Shown here: positions 26,923 to 35,883 of the stretch, one piece after another
Layout of the letters: each line of letters begins with the position of its first letter
Numbering within the stretch: the stretch's first letter is position 1
Assembly (NCBI RefSeq): GCF_001971725.1
Contig: NZ_CP019388.1
Span: 1,860,001 to 1,924,000 of the forward strand
Direction of reading: 5' to 3'
Origin: Winogradskyella sp. J14-2
GTDB taxonomy: Bacteria; Bacteroidota; Bacteroidia; Flavobacteriales; Flavobacteriaceae
Length of the DNA: 64,000 bases
Translations under genes and position numbers: made by a program
Notes under the pieces: model-generated
The model's input: only the letters and a program-made list of their open reading frames with translations
The model's database searches: none
Told to the model about the DNA's origin: nothing

Positions 26923-28035
26923 ATGCTAAACGATTTACCAATTAGAAAGATAATTCATGTAGATATGGATGCATTTTATGCCTCTGTTGAGCAAATGGAT
27001 AATGCTGAACTAAAAGGTAAAGCTATTGCTGTAGGCGGTGGCGGAAAACGTGGTGTAATAAGTGCAGCCAGCTACGAAGCCAGAAAATTTGGTGTAAAAA
27101 GTGCTATGTCTGGTCGTTTGGCTGAAAAGCTCTGTCCAGAACTTATATTCGTTAGACCGAGATTTGACAGATACAAGGACATCTCTAACCGAATCCGTAA
27201 AATATTTTTTGACTACACAGATCTGGTTGAACCTTTGTCGTTAGATGAAGCCTATTTAGACGTCACCGATAACAAAATAGGACTCCCAAGCGCCACTTTA
27301 ATTGCTCAAAAGATAAGACAGCGTATTTATGACGAAGTGGGCTTAACAGCTTCAGCAGGCATTTCTATAAATAAGTTCATTGCCAAAGTGGCGAGTGATT
27401 ATAACAAACCTAATGGACAAAAAACGGTAAATCCTGAAGATGTACTACAATTTTTAGAAGATTTAGACATTAGAAAATTTTATGGTGTTGGTAAGGTTAC
27501 TGCCGAAAAAATGTATCAAAAAGGCATATTTACTGGGAAAGATTTAAAAGCTAAAAGCCTAGAATATTTAGACGAAAACTTTGGAAAATCTGGTCGTTAC
27601 TACTATTATATTGTCAGAGGTATTCACAATAGCGAAGTAAAACCAAATCGCATTAGAAAATCTTTAGCAGCAGAACGTACTTTTAGTGAGAATCTTTCTT
27701 CTGAGATATTTATGCTAGAAAAGTTAGATCTCATCGCAGAAGAAGTTTCTAGGCGATTAGAAAAAAGCAAAGTCGCAGGAAAAACAATAACGCTAAAAAT
27801 TAAATACAGTGATTTTACTTTACAGACGCGTAGCAAAACACTATCTTATTTTGTGAGTGATAAATCAATAATCCTAGAAACTGCAAGAGAGCTTTTATAT
27901 CAAGAAAAATTGAATAATTCTGTACGGCTTTTGGGTATTTCGTTATCTAACCTCAATACAGACAAGGACAATCTATCTAAGCAAAATGTTGAGGACAAAA
28001 AATCAGTTAGCGTTCAATTAAAGTTCGATTTTTAA
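26923..28035 (+). CDS. dinB: DNA polymerase IV (Y family)
   Basis: 370-aa translesion DNA polymerase. The palm motifs HVDMDAFYASVE (residues 12-23) and SLDEAYLDVT hold the catalytic acidic residues. A GVGKVTAEKMYQKG helix-hairpin-helix and the little-finger domain follow. The protein ends in a QLKFDF motif, the expected beta-clamp binding peptide. It is standalone; a 7/8 match to the -7 box (TAAATTTA) lies 4 nt before the ATG. No LexA-type site was recognised. Confidence 0.95.
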   Translation: MLNDLPIRKIIHVDMDAFYASVEQMDNAELKGKAIAVGGGGKRGVISAASYEARKFGVKSAMSGRLAEKLCPELIFVRPRFDRYKDISNRIRKIFFDYTDLVEPLSLDEAYLDVTDNKIGLPSATLIAQKIRQRIYDEVGLTASAGISINKFIAKVASDYNKPNGQKTVNPEDVLQFLEDLDIRKFYGVGKVTAEKMYQKGIFTGKDLKAKSLEYLDENFGKSGRYYYYIVRGIHNSEVKPNRIRKSLAAERTFSENLSSEIFMLEKLDLIAEEVSRRLEKSKVAGKTITLKIKYSDFTLQTRSKTLSYFVSDKSIILETARELLYQEKLNNSVRLLGISLSNLNTDKDNLSKQNVEDKKSVSVQLKFDF

Positions 28036-28082
28036 AGTGTTCAATTTGTTAAGTTTATAGAACAAAATAATCAATCAAGAAA

Positions 28083-29063
28083 ATGAAAACCTTCTTTCTA
28101 TCTTTTTTTACACTATTTATTCTTTTTGTGTTTTCGTGTAAAGATACTGAAACAAATAGCCCTGAACCTAAATTACAAAAAACCCAAACTGAAGTGCCAG
28201 AAGGAGTGCAACCTTTTGCAGAATATATATTCTCTAAATATAGCAATGTAAGGGACTTTACCATAACAGCAGATGAAACTGAAGCCTATTTCACATTGCA
28301 AAGTCCTGCCAGAGAACTATCTGTAATTATGAAAATTAAAAAAGAGAATGATGTTTGGCAACAACCAGAAATTACTAGCTTCTCAGGAAAATTTACCGAC
28401 TTAGAACCCTTCTTGTCCCCTGATAATTTAAAACTCTATTTTGTATCTAATCGTCCTGTTTCAAAAGACAGTACAAACACCAAGGATATGGATATTTGGT
28501 ATGTGGAACGTGTAGCAAAAACTGATGTTTGGTCTAAACCTAAAAATATTGGATCACCTATCAATACAAAAGCTGACGAATTTTATCCATCGGTTGCCAG
28601 TAATGGAAATCTATACTTCACTACTATTAAAAAAGAACTGAAATCCGAAGATGATATTTTTATGAGCAGGTGGGAAAACAACACCTACTCAGAACCTGTA
28701 ATTCTTGGAGAAGGAGTAAACACAATAGGCGCTGAGTACAATGCCTTTGTTGCACCTGATGAATCTTACTTAATTTTTGGTGGTTGGCGACGTCCTGACG
28801 GTTTGGGATCAGGCGATATGTACATTAGTAGATATATTAACGGAAAATGGACTGCTGCTGTAAATCTTGGTGAGAGCATTAACTCCAAAGATATGGAGTT
28901 TTGCCCTTTTGTAAATGATAGTACTTTATATTTTACAAGTCGTAGAAGCAATGTAAGCTCTAAAGAAGATGGCTTTACCAATACTGAAGAATTACTTACT
29001 GAAATTAATAAATATGATAATGGTTTTAGTAGGATTTATAAAACAAATTTTAATTACCGTTAA
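28083..29063 (+). CDS. PD40 beta-propeller lipoprotein
   Basis: A 326-aa predicted lipoprotein: signal with a FVFSC lipobox (cysteine near residue 19), then TolB/PD40-type repeats across the whole protein (FLSPDNLKLYFVSNRP, FYPSVASNGNLYFTT, FVAPDESYLIFGG, FCPFVNDSTLYFTSRR). This resembles the propeller section of the OmpA-like proteins at 15235 and 23906, but without TPR or OmpA domains. Its function is unknown; it is probably periplasmic or surface exposed. The last codons form the left arm of a long terminator palindrome. Confidence 0.85.
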   Translation: MKTFFLSFFTLFILFVFSCKDTETNSPEPKLQKTQTEVPEGVQPFAEYIFSKYSNVRDFTITADETEAYFTLQSPARELSVIMKIKKENDVWQQPEITSFSGKFTDLEPFLSPDNLKLYFVSNRPVSKDSTNTKDMDIWYVERVAKTDVWSKPKNIGSPINTKADEFYPSVASNGNLYFTTIKKELKSEDDIFMSRWENNTYSEPVILGEGVNTIGAEYNAFVAPDESYLIFGGWRRPDGLGSGDMYISRYINGKWTAAVNLGESINSKDMEFCPFVNDSTLYFTSRRSNVSSKEDGFTNTEELLTEINKYDNGFSRIYKTNFNYR

Positions 29064-29095
29064 GTTTTTGAAAATCTCAACGGTAATTAAAATTT
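29045..29095. terminator. Long palindromic terminator between the PD40 gene and pyk
   Basis: A perfect 17-bp inverted repeat (29045-29061 with 29079-29095) around a 17-nt loop. The left arm includes the last codons and most of the stop codon of the PD40 gene. It lies between convergent genes and probably ends both transcripts. Confidence 0.7.
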
Positions 29096-29108
29096 ATAAT
29101 TAAAGCTG

Positions 29109-30551
29109 TTAAAAACTACAACTCTCAATCTCAGTAACACGAAGTGTATTCACCATGCCTCTCTCTTTAATAGGCATAGCCGCTAAGCTAATTAACATAT
29201 CGCCCACTTCTAGATAGCCTTTTTTGCAAGCTATAGCATTTACATCTTCAATGGTTTCGTCTGTACTTACATACTTATCGTAGTAGAATGCCTTAACACC
29301 CCAAAGCAAACTTAATTGAGAAAGAATTCTCTTATTAGAAGTAAAAACTAAAATATGTGCTTGAGGTCTCCATGCAGAAATTTGAAAAGCAGTATAACCA
29401 CTATTTGTTAGGGTTGAAATGGCTTTTGCATTAATTTCGTTAGCCATATTAGCTGCATGATAACAGATAGACTTGGTAATATAACGCTTGGTGCGAATAT
29501 GAGGAGGAGATTGAGGTACTTCAATTAAAGGTGAGTCTTCTACACTTTTAATAATATTAGACATCTGACGTATTACCTGGACAGGGTATTGGCCCACAGA
29601 GGTCTCACCAGAAAGCATAACAGCGTCAGCACCATCCATTACAGAGTTGGCAACATCGTTAACCTCTGCACGCGTTGGCGTAAGGCTTGAGATCATTGTT
29701 TCCATCATCTGTGTCGCAATAATTACTGGAATTCTGGCTCGCTTAGCTCTAAGCACCAATTGTTTTTGTATTAATGGTACCTCTTCAGCAGGAATCTCTA
29801 CTCCTAAGTCTCCACGAGCTACCATTAACCCATCGCAATAGGCTACAATTTTGTCGATATTTTCAACGGCCTCTGGCTTTTCAATCTTAGCTATGATTGG
29901 TATTTTATGACTACTATGTGCTTTAATTAACTCTTCCAGCTCCATTAAATCTTCTGCATGGCGCACAAAAGACAGTGCTATCCAATCTACTTCTTGACTA
30001 ATAGCAAAAACGGCATCTTCAATATCTTTTTCGGTTAAGGCTGGTTGTGATATATTGGTATTAGGTAAATTAACACCTTTTTTAGATTTTAAAGGACCGC
30101 CTTGTATTACCTTGGCTGTAACCTCTTTCTTACCATCTGTTGATACAACTTCAAAGATTAGTTTTCCGTCATCTAATAGGATACGTTCGCCTGGTTTAGC
30201 GTCTTGAGGAAATTTATCGTAGGTCATGTAAACGCGCTCTTTTGTGCCTTCGAAGCGCTTTCCTGTTGCAAAAATAATTTGGTCACCTTCATTAACAATA
30301 ACTTCGCCCTTCATGGTGCCTACTCTTAGTTTAGGCCCTTGTAAATCTGCTAATATTGCGGCATTATAGCCAAACTCTTCATTGAGTTCGCGAATCATTT
30401 TTATGCGCTCTTTTACATCGTCATAATTGGCATGAGAAAAGTTAATTCTAAATACATTTGCACCTTCTTCAAGCATTGCTTTTAAAGTTGCTTTATTACT
30501 TGTTGCTGGGCCTAATGTGGCTACTATTTTAGTTTTTTTGTTTGGCATCAA
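29109..30551 (-). CDS. pyk: Pyruvate kinase
   Basis: 480-aa glycolytic enzyme converting phosphoenolpyruvate and ADP to pyruvate and ATP. Seen are the KIVATLGPAT start, NFSHA, DLQGPKLRVG, the catalytic-lysine region IIAKIEKPEAVEN, the MVARGDLGVEIP signature, and ATQMMETM with LSGETSVGQYP. The length matches the family. The upstream IPExxxVDY gene ends 1 nt before this start, an arrangement common in Flavobacteriia and a sign of co-transcription. Confidence 0.97.
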   Translation of the reverse strand: MMPNKKTKIVATLGPATSNKATLKAMLEEGANVFRINFSHANYDDVKERIKMIRELNEEFGYNAAILADLQGPKLRVGTMKGEVIVNEGDQIIFATGKRFEGTKERVYMTYDKFPQDAKPGERILLDDGKLIFEVVSTDGKKEVTAKVIQGGPLKSKKGVNLPNTNISQPALTEKDIEDAVFAISQEVDWIALSFVRHAEDLMELEELIKAHSSHKIPIIAKIEKPEAVENIDKIVAYCDGLMVARGDLGVEIPAEEVPLIQKQLVLRAKRARIPVIIATQMMETMISSLTPTRAEVNDVANSVMDGADAVMLSGETSVGQYPVQVIRQMSNIIKSVEDSPLIEVPQSPPHIRTKRYITKSICYHAANMANEINAKAISTLTNSGYTAFQISAWRPQAHILVFTSNKRILSQLSLLWGVKAFYYDKYVSTDETIEDVNAIACKKGYLEVGDMLISLAAMPIKERGMVNTLRVTEIESCSF

Positions 30552-30552
30552 T

Positions 30553-31029
30553 TCAAAAAATTAAATGGTCTTTAGATTTTAATTTTGTCGGATTAACCGA
30601 ATAACTAGTTATAATCTGTGGAATATTTTGAAGTTTGTGTAATATTTGCTTTTCGTTTACATTCTGAATTTCGTCAGAAATCTTAATAAAATAATCTACC
30701 TTTTTATATTCTGGGACAAGATTGAATGTCTTTAATACTTTTTGGTGAGTTTGAAATAAGCCAGTGCTATACAAACTATCTTCTTCCTTTTTACAAACAT
30801 TAGATACTAAGTTCCAAGTAACATATTGCGAAACATTATTCCACTCAAAAATACTGTACGAAGATTTTAAATATTCCATGTCTAAATCTTCTGTTTTTCG
30901 CTGTAGTCTAAGGTCTAAACTTTGGTTAAGTAGATAGGCTAAACGATAATCTTCTAACCCACAATGTATAGCAATGAGTTTGTAGGTATCGTCATAAAAA
31001 TCATCGACCAAAAGTTTATGCAACGCCAT
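30553..31029 (-). CDS. IPExxxVDY family protein
   Basis: A 158-aa soluble protein of the Bacteroidota family named after its motif, seen here as VPEYKKVDYFIKI at about residues 107-119. Its function is unknown. It lies directly upstream of pyk and downstream of rnc. A possible promoter upstream (TTGACA, then TATATTTA about 23 nt later) suggests that the IPExxxVDY-pyk pair can be expressed apart from rnc. Confidence 0.85.
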   Translation of the reverse strand: MALHKLLVDDFYDDTYKLIAIHCGLEDYRLAYLLNQSLDLRLQRKTEDLDMEYLKSSYSIFEWNNVSQYVTWNLVSNVCKKEEDSLYSTGLFQTHQKVLKTFNLVPEYKKVDYFIKISDEIQNVNEKQILHKLQNIPQIITSYSVNPTKLKSKDHLIF

Positions 31030-31106
31030 ACAGTTATAACTTTAAAAGGTAAATATAGCACAATATTAGGATGATAATGTCAACTTTTGGTTAATCTTAA
31101 CCCTTA

Positions 31107-31131
31107 AAATCTACGAAAACGATGTAGATTT
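31107..31131 (-). terminator. Weak hairpin after rnc
   Basis: An 8-bp inverted repeat (AAATCTAC with GTAGATTT) with a 9-nt loop lies 33 nt past the rnc stop on the minus strand. The following T run is only four long, so termination would be partial. It separates rnc from the IPExxxVDY-pyk pair. Confidence 0.35.
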
Positions 31132-31163
31132 AGCTTTACTTATTCATCATTGCATATAATGGG

Positions 31164-31907
31164 TTATATAAGTTTTGTAATCTGTTTTTGGAATGCAAAG
31201 AAAGCACGTTTAGAAGCCTTTTCTTCTGCTTTTTTCTTTGATGTTGCCCTAGCCTTAGATACGACTTTATCGTTGATACTAAGCTTTACAGAGAAGTGTT
31301 TTAATTCATCATTGCCTGTATCTTCATAGACCTCATAATCAAAAGTGTTTTTCTCTTTCTGACACCATTCTATTAGCAAGCTTTTGTAGCTAATAACTTT
31401 ACCCTCTAAAGTTTCTATATCTACATGTGGATTAATAACCCGGTGATATAAAAATTTTTCGCAAGCTTTATAACCTCTATCCAGATAAATGGCTCCTACC
31501 AATGCTTCAAAGAGATTACCATGAATGTTATTACCAAAATTAGATTTTGGTATCCTGCTCTGCACTAAATCAATAAGATTTAACTCTTTACCTAATTCAT
31601 TAAGATGCTCTCTACTTACTACTTTAGAGCGCATTTTGGTAAGGTAACCTTCATCTCCATGTGGAACCTGATCATAAAGATATGCTGCAATAACCGAACT
31701 TATCATGGCATCACCAACAAATTCTAGACGTTCGTAATTAATAGGATTGCCTTTATTATCCTTAATATTCATCGAACGATGTGTGAAGGCCTTAATGTAT
31801 AAATTTTGGGATTTTGGCTTAAAACCAAGAATATCTTTGAGTTTTAAAAAAAAATTCCCGTCATCGAATGAACGGGAATTTTTTAATATGTTACGAATGA
31901 AACTCAT
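31164..31907 (-). CDS. rnc: Ribonuclease III
   Basis: 247-aa double-strand-specific endoribonuclease that processes rRNA precursors and structured mRNAs. The catalytic domain has the signature ERLEFVGDAM (residues 59-68) and NLFEALVGAIYLDRG (about 130-145). A double-stranded-RNA-binding domain occupies roughly 170-247. The gene starts 7 nt after the fabF stop in the order acpP-fabF-rnc, usual for Flavobacteriia. Codons 8-20 themselves form a strong intrinsic-terminator hairpin followed by nine U, which should limit read-through from fabF into rnc. Confidence 0.96.
   Translation of the reverse strand: MSFIRNILKNSRSFDDGNFFLKLKDILGFKPKSQNLYIKAFTHRSMNIKDNKGNPINYERLEFVGDAMISSVIAAYLYDQVPHGDEGYLTKMRSKVVSREHLNELGKELNLIDLVQSRIPKSNFGNNIHGNLFEALVGAIYLDRGYKACEKFLYHRVINPHVDIETLEGKVISYKSLLIEWCQKEKNTFDYEVYEDTGNDELKHFSVKLSINDKVVSKARATSKKKAEEKASKRAFFAFQKQITKLI
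31846..31884 (-). terminator. Intrinsic terminator hairpin inside the rnc coding sequence
   Basis: A perfect 13-bp stem (31849-31861 with 31872-31884) with a CCCGT/ACGGG core and a 10-nt loop, followed on the minus strand by nine T (down to 31846). It begins 31 nt past the fabF stop and covers codons 8-20 of rnc. By the usual criteria it is one of the best terminators in the window, yet it lies within an open gene. Confidence 0.7.
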
Positions 31908-31914
31908 TCGGGAT

Positions 31915-33165
31915 TTAGTCTAATTTTTTAAATAATACACAAGCGTTATGACCGCCAAATCCAAATGTATTACTCATTGCTATTTTAATATCTCGTTTCT
32001 GAGCTTTATTGAGCGTTAAATTTAATTCTGGATCTATGTTTTCATCTACTGTTTCATGGTTAATTGTTGGAGGTATAATACCATTTTCTAGTGCTAATAT
32101 AGAGGCAATAGCTTCTATTGCACCAGCAGCACCCAACAAATGACCCGTCATAGACTTAGTAGAATTAATATTAATGTTCTTAGCATGGTCTCCAAACACT
32201 TCTGATATAGCTTTTAATTCGGCAACATCTCCTAATGGTGTGGATGTTCCGTGTGTATTAATATGATCTACATCTTCGGGTTTTAAACCTGCATTTTCTA
32301 AACAGTTTTTCATTACCGCAACAACACCAATTCCTTCAGGATGTGGCGCTGTCATATGATACGCATCAGAAGATAAACCTCCACCTACAACTTCTGCGTA
32401 GATTTTAGCTCCTCTTGCTTTTGCATGCTCGTACTCTTCTAAAACAATAGAACCTGCTCCTTCACCTAATACAAAACCATCTCGATTTGCATCGAAAGGT
32501 CTTGAGGCTGTTTCAGGACTATCATTTCTAGTACTCATAGCATGCATAGCGTTAAATCCTCCCATACCAGCAATAGTTACTGCTGCTTCACTACCACCTG
32601 TAATTACAACATCACAATGACCCAAACGTATAGTGTTAAGAGCATCAATCATTGAATTGGCAGAAGAGGCACAAGCAGATACCGTTGTATAGTTAGGACC
32701 CATAAAACCATATTTAATAGATATGTTTCCTGGCGCTATGTCTGCAATCATTTTTGGAATGAAACGAGGACTAAATCGAGGTGTACCGTCACCAGCAGCA
32801 TAGTTAAGCACTTCTTCTTGAAATGTTTCTAAGCCACCTATACCAGCACCCCAAATTACTCCTACTCTGTATTTATTTATCGCGTCCAAATCTAATTTCG
32901 AATCTGCAATTGCTTCATCTGAAGCTACCATGGCATATTGCGAAAATTTATCCATTTGACGCGCTAACTTTCTATCAATAAAGTCAGTAACTTCAAAGTT
33001 TTTTACTTCACAAGCGAATTGCGTTTTGAACTTCTCAGCATCAAAATGCGTGATTGGGGCAGCACCACTTTTTCCATTAACAAGACCATTCCAATATTCA
33101 TCTTTGGTATTGCCAATAGGTGTAAGTGCACCTAGACCAGTAACTACTACTCGCTTTAATTCCAT
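31915..33165 (-). CDS. fabF: Beta-ketoacyl-ACP synthase II
   Basis: 416-aa condensing enzyme of fatty acid elongation, using malonyl-ACP and acyl-ACP. Seen are RVVVTGLGALTP at the start, the catalytic cysteine in VSACASSANSM (about residue 164), the first catalytic histidine in NTHGTSTPLGD, and the second in MTGHLLGAAG, followed by NTFGFGGHNA. It starts 12 nt after acpP and forms the classic acpP-fabF pair, with rnc next. Confidence 0.97.
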   Translation of the reverse strand: MELKRVVVTGLGALTPIGNTKDEYWNGLVNGKSGAAPITHFDAEKFKTQFACEVKNFEVTDFIDRKLARQMDKFSQYAMVASDEAIADSKLDLDAINKYRVGVIWGAGIGGLETFQEEVLNYAAGDGTPRFSPRFIPKMIADIAPGNISIKYGFMGPNYTTVSACASSANSMIDALNTIRLGHCDVVITGGSEAAVTIAGMGGFNAMHAMSTRNDSPETASRPFDANRDGFVLGEGAGSIVLEEYEHAKARGAKIYAEVVGGGLSSDAYHMTAPHPEGIGVVAVMKNCLENAGLKPEDVDHINTHGTSTPLGDVAELKAISEVFGDHAKNININSTKSMTGHLLGAAGAIEAIASILALENGIIPPTINHETVDENIDPELNLTLNKAQKRDIKIAMSNTFGFGGHNACVLFKKLD

Positions 33166-33177
33166 AAAAATAAAGTC

Positions 33178-33411
33178 TTATTTTGCTTCTTCTATATAAG
33201 AGATAGCTTGACCAACTGTTGCAATGTTTTCAGCTTGATCGTCTGGGATTTGAATATCAAATTCTTTTTCAAATTCCATGATTAATTCTACAGTATCTAA
33301 TGAATCTGCACCTAAGTCGTTAGTGAAGCTTGCTTCAGTTACAACTTCGTTTTCATCAACACCTAATTTGTCTACGATAATCGCTTTTACTCTTGATGCA
33401 ATGTCTGACAT
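33178..33411 (-). CDS. acpP: Acyl carrier protein
   Basis: 77-aa acyl carrier protein with the phosphopantetheine attachment serine in [15 protein letters not shown] (about residues 34-48). It is acidic and four-helical, of normal length. First gene of acpP-fabF-rnc; an exact -7 box lies about 31 nt upstream. It carries the growing acyl chain for FabF and the other fatty acid synthase enzymes. Confidence 0.97.
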   Translation of the reverse strand: MSDIASRVKAIIVDKLGVDENEVVTEASFTNDLGADSLDTVELIMEFEKEFDIQIPDDQAENIATVGQAISYIEEAK

Positions 33412-33442
33412 AATCTTTTAATTTTAAGTTTTAATTAGACCG

Positions 33443-33450
33443 CAAAAATA
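33443..33450 (-). promoter_or_regulatory. -7 promoter box of acpP-fabF
   Basis: Reads TATTTTTG on the minus strand, an exact TAnnTTTG match, 31 nt before the acpP ATG. No -33 element is seen at the 19-nt spacing. Confidence 0.45.
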
Positions 33451-33594
33451 AAAAACTTTATTTTAAAAATCATCTTTACCGATAAAATGTGCATCTTAAT
33501 GCCAAAAATCTGTATAAGTATTTCGGTTTTGCGCCTAATTGTTAATTATTATTCTTTTTTTTGTTCTGAATAATAGCCCATTGATAGCCAATTT

Positions 33595-34161
33595 ATGAAA
33601 CGTATTGTAATTTTTGCGTCCGGAAGCGGATCTAATGCTGAAAATTTAATTAAGTTTTTTCAAAACAGCGATAATGCATCTGTTATTCAGGTACTGACTA
33701 ACAATCCTCATGCCAAAGTACTAGATCGATGTAAAAGACTAAATGTTAGTGCTTTATCATTCAACAGAATAGCTTTCAGCAAGTCTGAAGATGTTCTAAA
33801 TATTTTAAAATCATCACAACCAGATTTAATTGTGCTAGCTGGTTTCCTTTGGAAATTCCCTGAATTTATTCTCAAAGAATTTGAAAATAAAGTTATAAAT
33901 ATTCATCCTGCTTTGCTGCCTAAATATGGAGGAAAAGGCATGTATGGTATGCATGTACACAATACTGTTGTGGAAAATAAAGAAACTAAAACTGGTATAA
34001 CCATTCATTATGTAAATGAAAATTATGATGAAGGAGCTATTATTTTTCAGGCTAAATGTGATATAAAAGCATCAGATACAGCAGAAGATGTTGCTGCTAA
34101 AATCCATGAATTAGAGATGGAGCATTTTCCGAAGGTGGTTGAGAAATTACTGGGCACTTAG
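33595..34161 (+). CDS. purN: Phosphoribosylglycinamide formyltransferase
   Basis: 188-aa folate-dependent GAR transformylase, third step of purine synthesis. Seen are the ASGSGSNAENLI phosphate-binding start, the LAGFLWKFPEF segment, the catalytic NIHPALLPKYGGKG motif with Asn and His, and HYVNENYDEGAIIFQ with the catalytic Asp. It is divergent from acpP. purF, another purine gene, lies 1.8 kb downstream on the same strand, separated by an RNase H gene and a sugar-kinase gene. Confidence 0.96.
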   Translation: MKRIVIFASGSGSNAENLIKFFQNSDNASVIQVLTNNPHAKVLDRCKRLNVSALSFNRIAFSKSEDVLNILKSSQPDLIVLAGFLWKFPEFILKEFENKVINIHPALLPKYGGKGMYGMHVHNTVVENKETKTGITIHYVNENYDEGAIIFQAKCDIKASDTAEDVAAKIHELEMEHFPKVVEKLLGT

Positions 34162-34192
34162 GCTCTCGAAGTGACAACTAAATGAAATTCTT

Positions 34193-34219
34193 TGGTGGCT
34201 TCCAGAACCTCAGCCACCA
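34193..34219 (+). terminator. Hairpin between purN and the RNase H gene
   Basis: An 8-bp inverted repeat (TGGTGGCT with AGCCACCA) and 11-nt loop, 32 nt after the purN stop. Only three T follow, so it is a weak or Rho-assisted terminator at best. Confidence 0.35.
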
Positions 34220-34231
34220 TTTAAAATATAA

Positions 34232-34870
34232 ATGTCCAAAAAAAAGAAATATTACACGGTTTGGAAAGGTCATAAAACTGGTATTTTTGACTCTTGGGAT
34301 GCTTGCAAAGCTCAAATCAAAGATTTTAAAGGGGCTCAGTATAAATCATTCGCCACTTTTGAAGCTGCAAAAAAAGCTTTTAAAGATGGACCAAAAGACT
34401 ACATTGGGAAATCCAAAAGTTTTAAAAGCGAACTTTCTGATGAACAACTTAAAAAAATAGGGCAACCCAACTATAATTCCATTTCTGTTGATGCTGCGTC
34501 TTCTGGCAATCCTGGTAAAATGGAATATCGTGGTGTAGATACCAAAACAAAAAAACAACTCTTTATACAAGGTCCTTTTGAAGAAGGCACTAATAACATT
34601 GGCGAATTTTTAGCCATTGTTCACGGATTGGCATTTTTAAAACAACATAATAGCGACCGTATTATTTACACAGACTCTAAAACCGCCATGAGTTGGGTAC
34701 GAAAAAAAATGTGTAACTCTAAGTTAGAGCGTAACGCCAAAAACAAACCTGTTTTTGATTTGGTAGACAGAGCTGTAAAGTGGCTAAAAACAAATGACTA
34801 TTCAACAACCATAGTAAAATGGGAAACCAAAGCTTGGGGAGAAATTCCTGCTGATTTTGGTCGGAAATAA
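34232..34870 (+). CDS. Ribonuclease H1 with a viroplasmin-like N-terminal domain
   Basis: A 212-aa protein. Residues of about 3-48 form a viroplasmin/hybrid-binding domain (KYYTVWKGHKTGIFDSW, FKGAQYKSFATFEAAKKAF). Residues 85-212 form an RNase H domain with catalytic acids visible in SVDAASSGNPG, NNIGEFLAI and IIYTDSKTAMSW, plus a final Asp in PADFGRK. It cleaves the RNA strand of RNA-DNA hybrids. This domain order is typical of Bacteroidota and resembles eukaryotic RNase H1. Confidence 0.92.
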   Translation: MSKKKKYYTVWKGHKTGIFDSWDACKAQIKDFKGAQYKSFATFEAAKKAFKDGPKDYIGKSKSFKSELSDEQLKKIGQPNYNSISVDAASSGNPGKMEYRGVDTKTKKQLFIQGPFEEGTNNIGEFLAIVHGLAFLKQHNSDRIIYTDSKTAMSWVRKKMCNSKLERNAKNKPVFDLVDRAVKWLKTNDYSTTIVKWETKAWGEIPADFGRK

Positions 34871-34895
34871 TTAAATTTAGATGTTACATTGTATG

Positions 34896-34926
34896 TTTCA
34901 CCAGCAATATATTTTATGTACTTTTG
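34896..34926 (+). promoter_or_regulatory. Promoter of the PfkB kinase gene
   Basis: TTTC (34896-34899), exactly 19 nt, then TACTTTTG (34919-34926), an exact -7 match. The ATG is 23 nt downstream. The spacing equals that of the promoters of the OmpA gene (43480) and the SusC-like gene. Confidence 0.55.
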
Positions 34927-34949
34927 CACGGTAATTCAAACTTACTTTA

Positions 34950-35876
34950 ATGGGTAAATTAGTAATTGTCGGAACCGTAGCTTTTGATGCTATTGAAACA
35001 CCTTTTGGTAAAACCGATAAAATCCTTGGTGGAGCTGGTACATTTATCGGTCTAGCTGCTTCAAATTTTAATGTAGATTCTGCTGTTGTTTCAGTAGTTG
35101 GTGGAGATTTTCCTCAAGACTATTTAGACCTCTTGGCTAATAAGAATATTGATGTATCTGGTATAGAAATTGTAAAAGATGGTAAAACGTTCTTTTGGAG
35201 TGGCAGATACCATAATGACATGAACTCAAGGGACACTTTAGTTACTGAGCTAAATGTACTTGCTGATTTTGAACCAAAAGTTCCTGAAAGTTACAAAGAT
35301 GCCGAAGTGGTTATGCTAGGGAATTTACACCCATTAACCCAAATGAGTGTGTTAAACCAAATGACAACCAAGCCTAAAATGGTAATTTTAGACACCATGA
35401 ACTTTTGGATGGACTGTGCGCTAGAAGATTTACACAACACTATCAAGCACGTTGATGTCATTACCATTAATGACGAAGAGGCCAGACAGCTAACAGGTGA
35501 GTATTCATTGGTAGTTGCCGCAAGAAAAATTCATGAAATGGGACCAAGGTATGTAGTTATTAAGAAAGGTGAACATGGAGCCTTATTATTTGATGATGAC
35601 AGCGTATTCTATGCGCCAGCATTACCATTAGAAGAAGTGTTTGACCCAACAGGTGCTGGTGATACCTTTGCTGGCGGTTTTGCAGGTTATTTGGCGAAAA
35701 CTGAAGATTACTCTTTTGAAAATTTAAAAACAGCCGTAATTTACGGCTCTACCTTGGCTTCGTTTTGTGTTGAAAAATTTGGCACAAAGCGAATGGAAAA
35801 TTTAAAAACTGAAGAAGTGCATAAACGTTTAGACCAATTTAAAAGTCTAACACAATTTGATATAGAATTAACTTAA
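34950..35876 (+). CDS. PfkB family carbohydrate/nucleoside kinase
   Basis: A 308-aa ribokinase-fold kinase. The N-terminus (LVIVGTVAFDAIETPFG) and the GGAGTFIGLAASNF motif bind substrate. The C-terminal signature DPTGAGDTFAGGFAGYLA (about 230-247) holds the anion hole and catalytic aspartate. Sequences like this in Bacteroidota are usually annotated simply as sugar kinases; whether the substrate is a sugar or a nucleoside cannot be told. It has its own promoter and a strong terminator, and purF is the next gene. Confidence 0.88.
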   Translation: MGKLVIVGTVAFDAIETPFGKTDKILGGAGTFIGLAASNFNVDSAVVSVVGGDFPQDYLDLLANKNIDVSGIEIVKDGKTFFWSGRYHNDMNSRDTLVTELNVLADFEPKVPESYKDAEVVMLGNLHPLTQMSVLNQMTTKPKMVILDTMNFWMDCALEDLHNTIKHVDVITINDEEARQLTGEYSLVVAARKIHEMGPRYVVIKKGEHGALLFDDDSVFYAPALPLEEVFDPTGAGDTFAGGFAGYLAKTEDYSFENLKTAVIYGSTLASFCVEKFGTKRMENLKTEEVHKRLDQFKSLTQFDIELT

Positions 35877-35883
35877 AAAAACC

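Noticed and set aside
34182..34460. 92-aa plus-strand ORF overlapping the RNase H gene
   Set aside because: It runs in another frame through the viroplasmin-like domain; the 212-aa frame has clear RNase H motifs.
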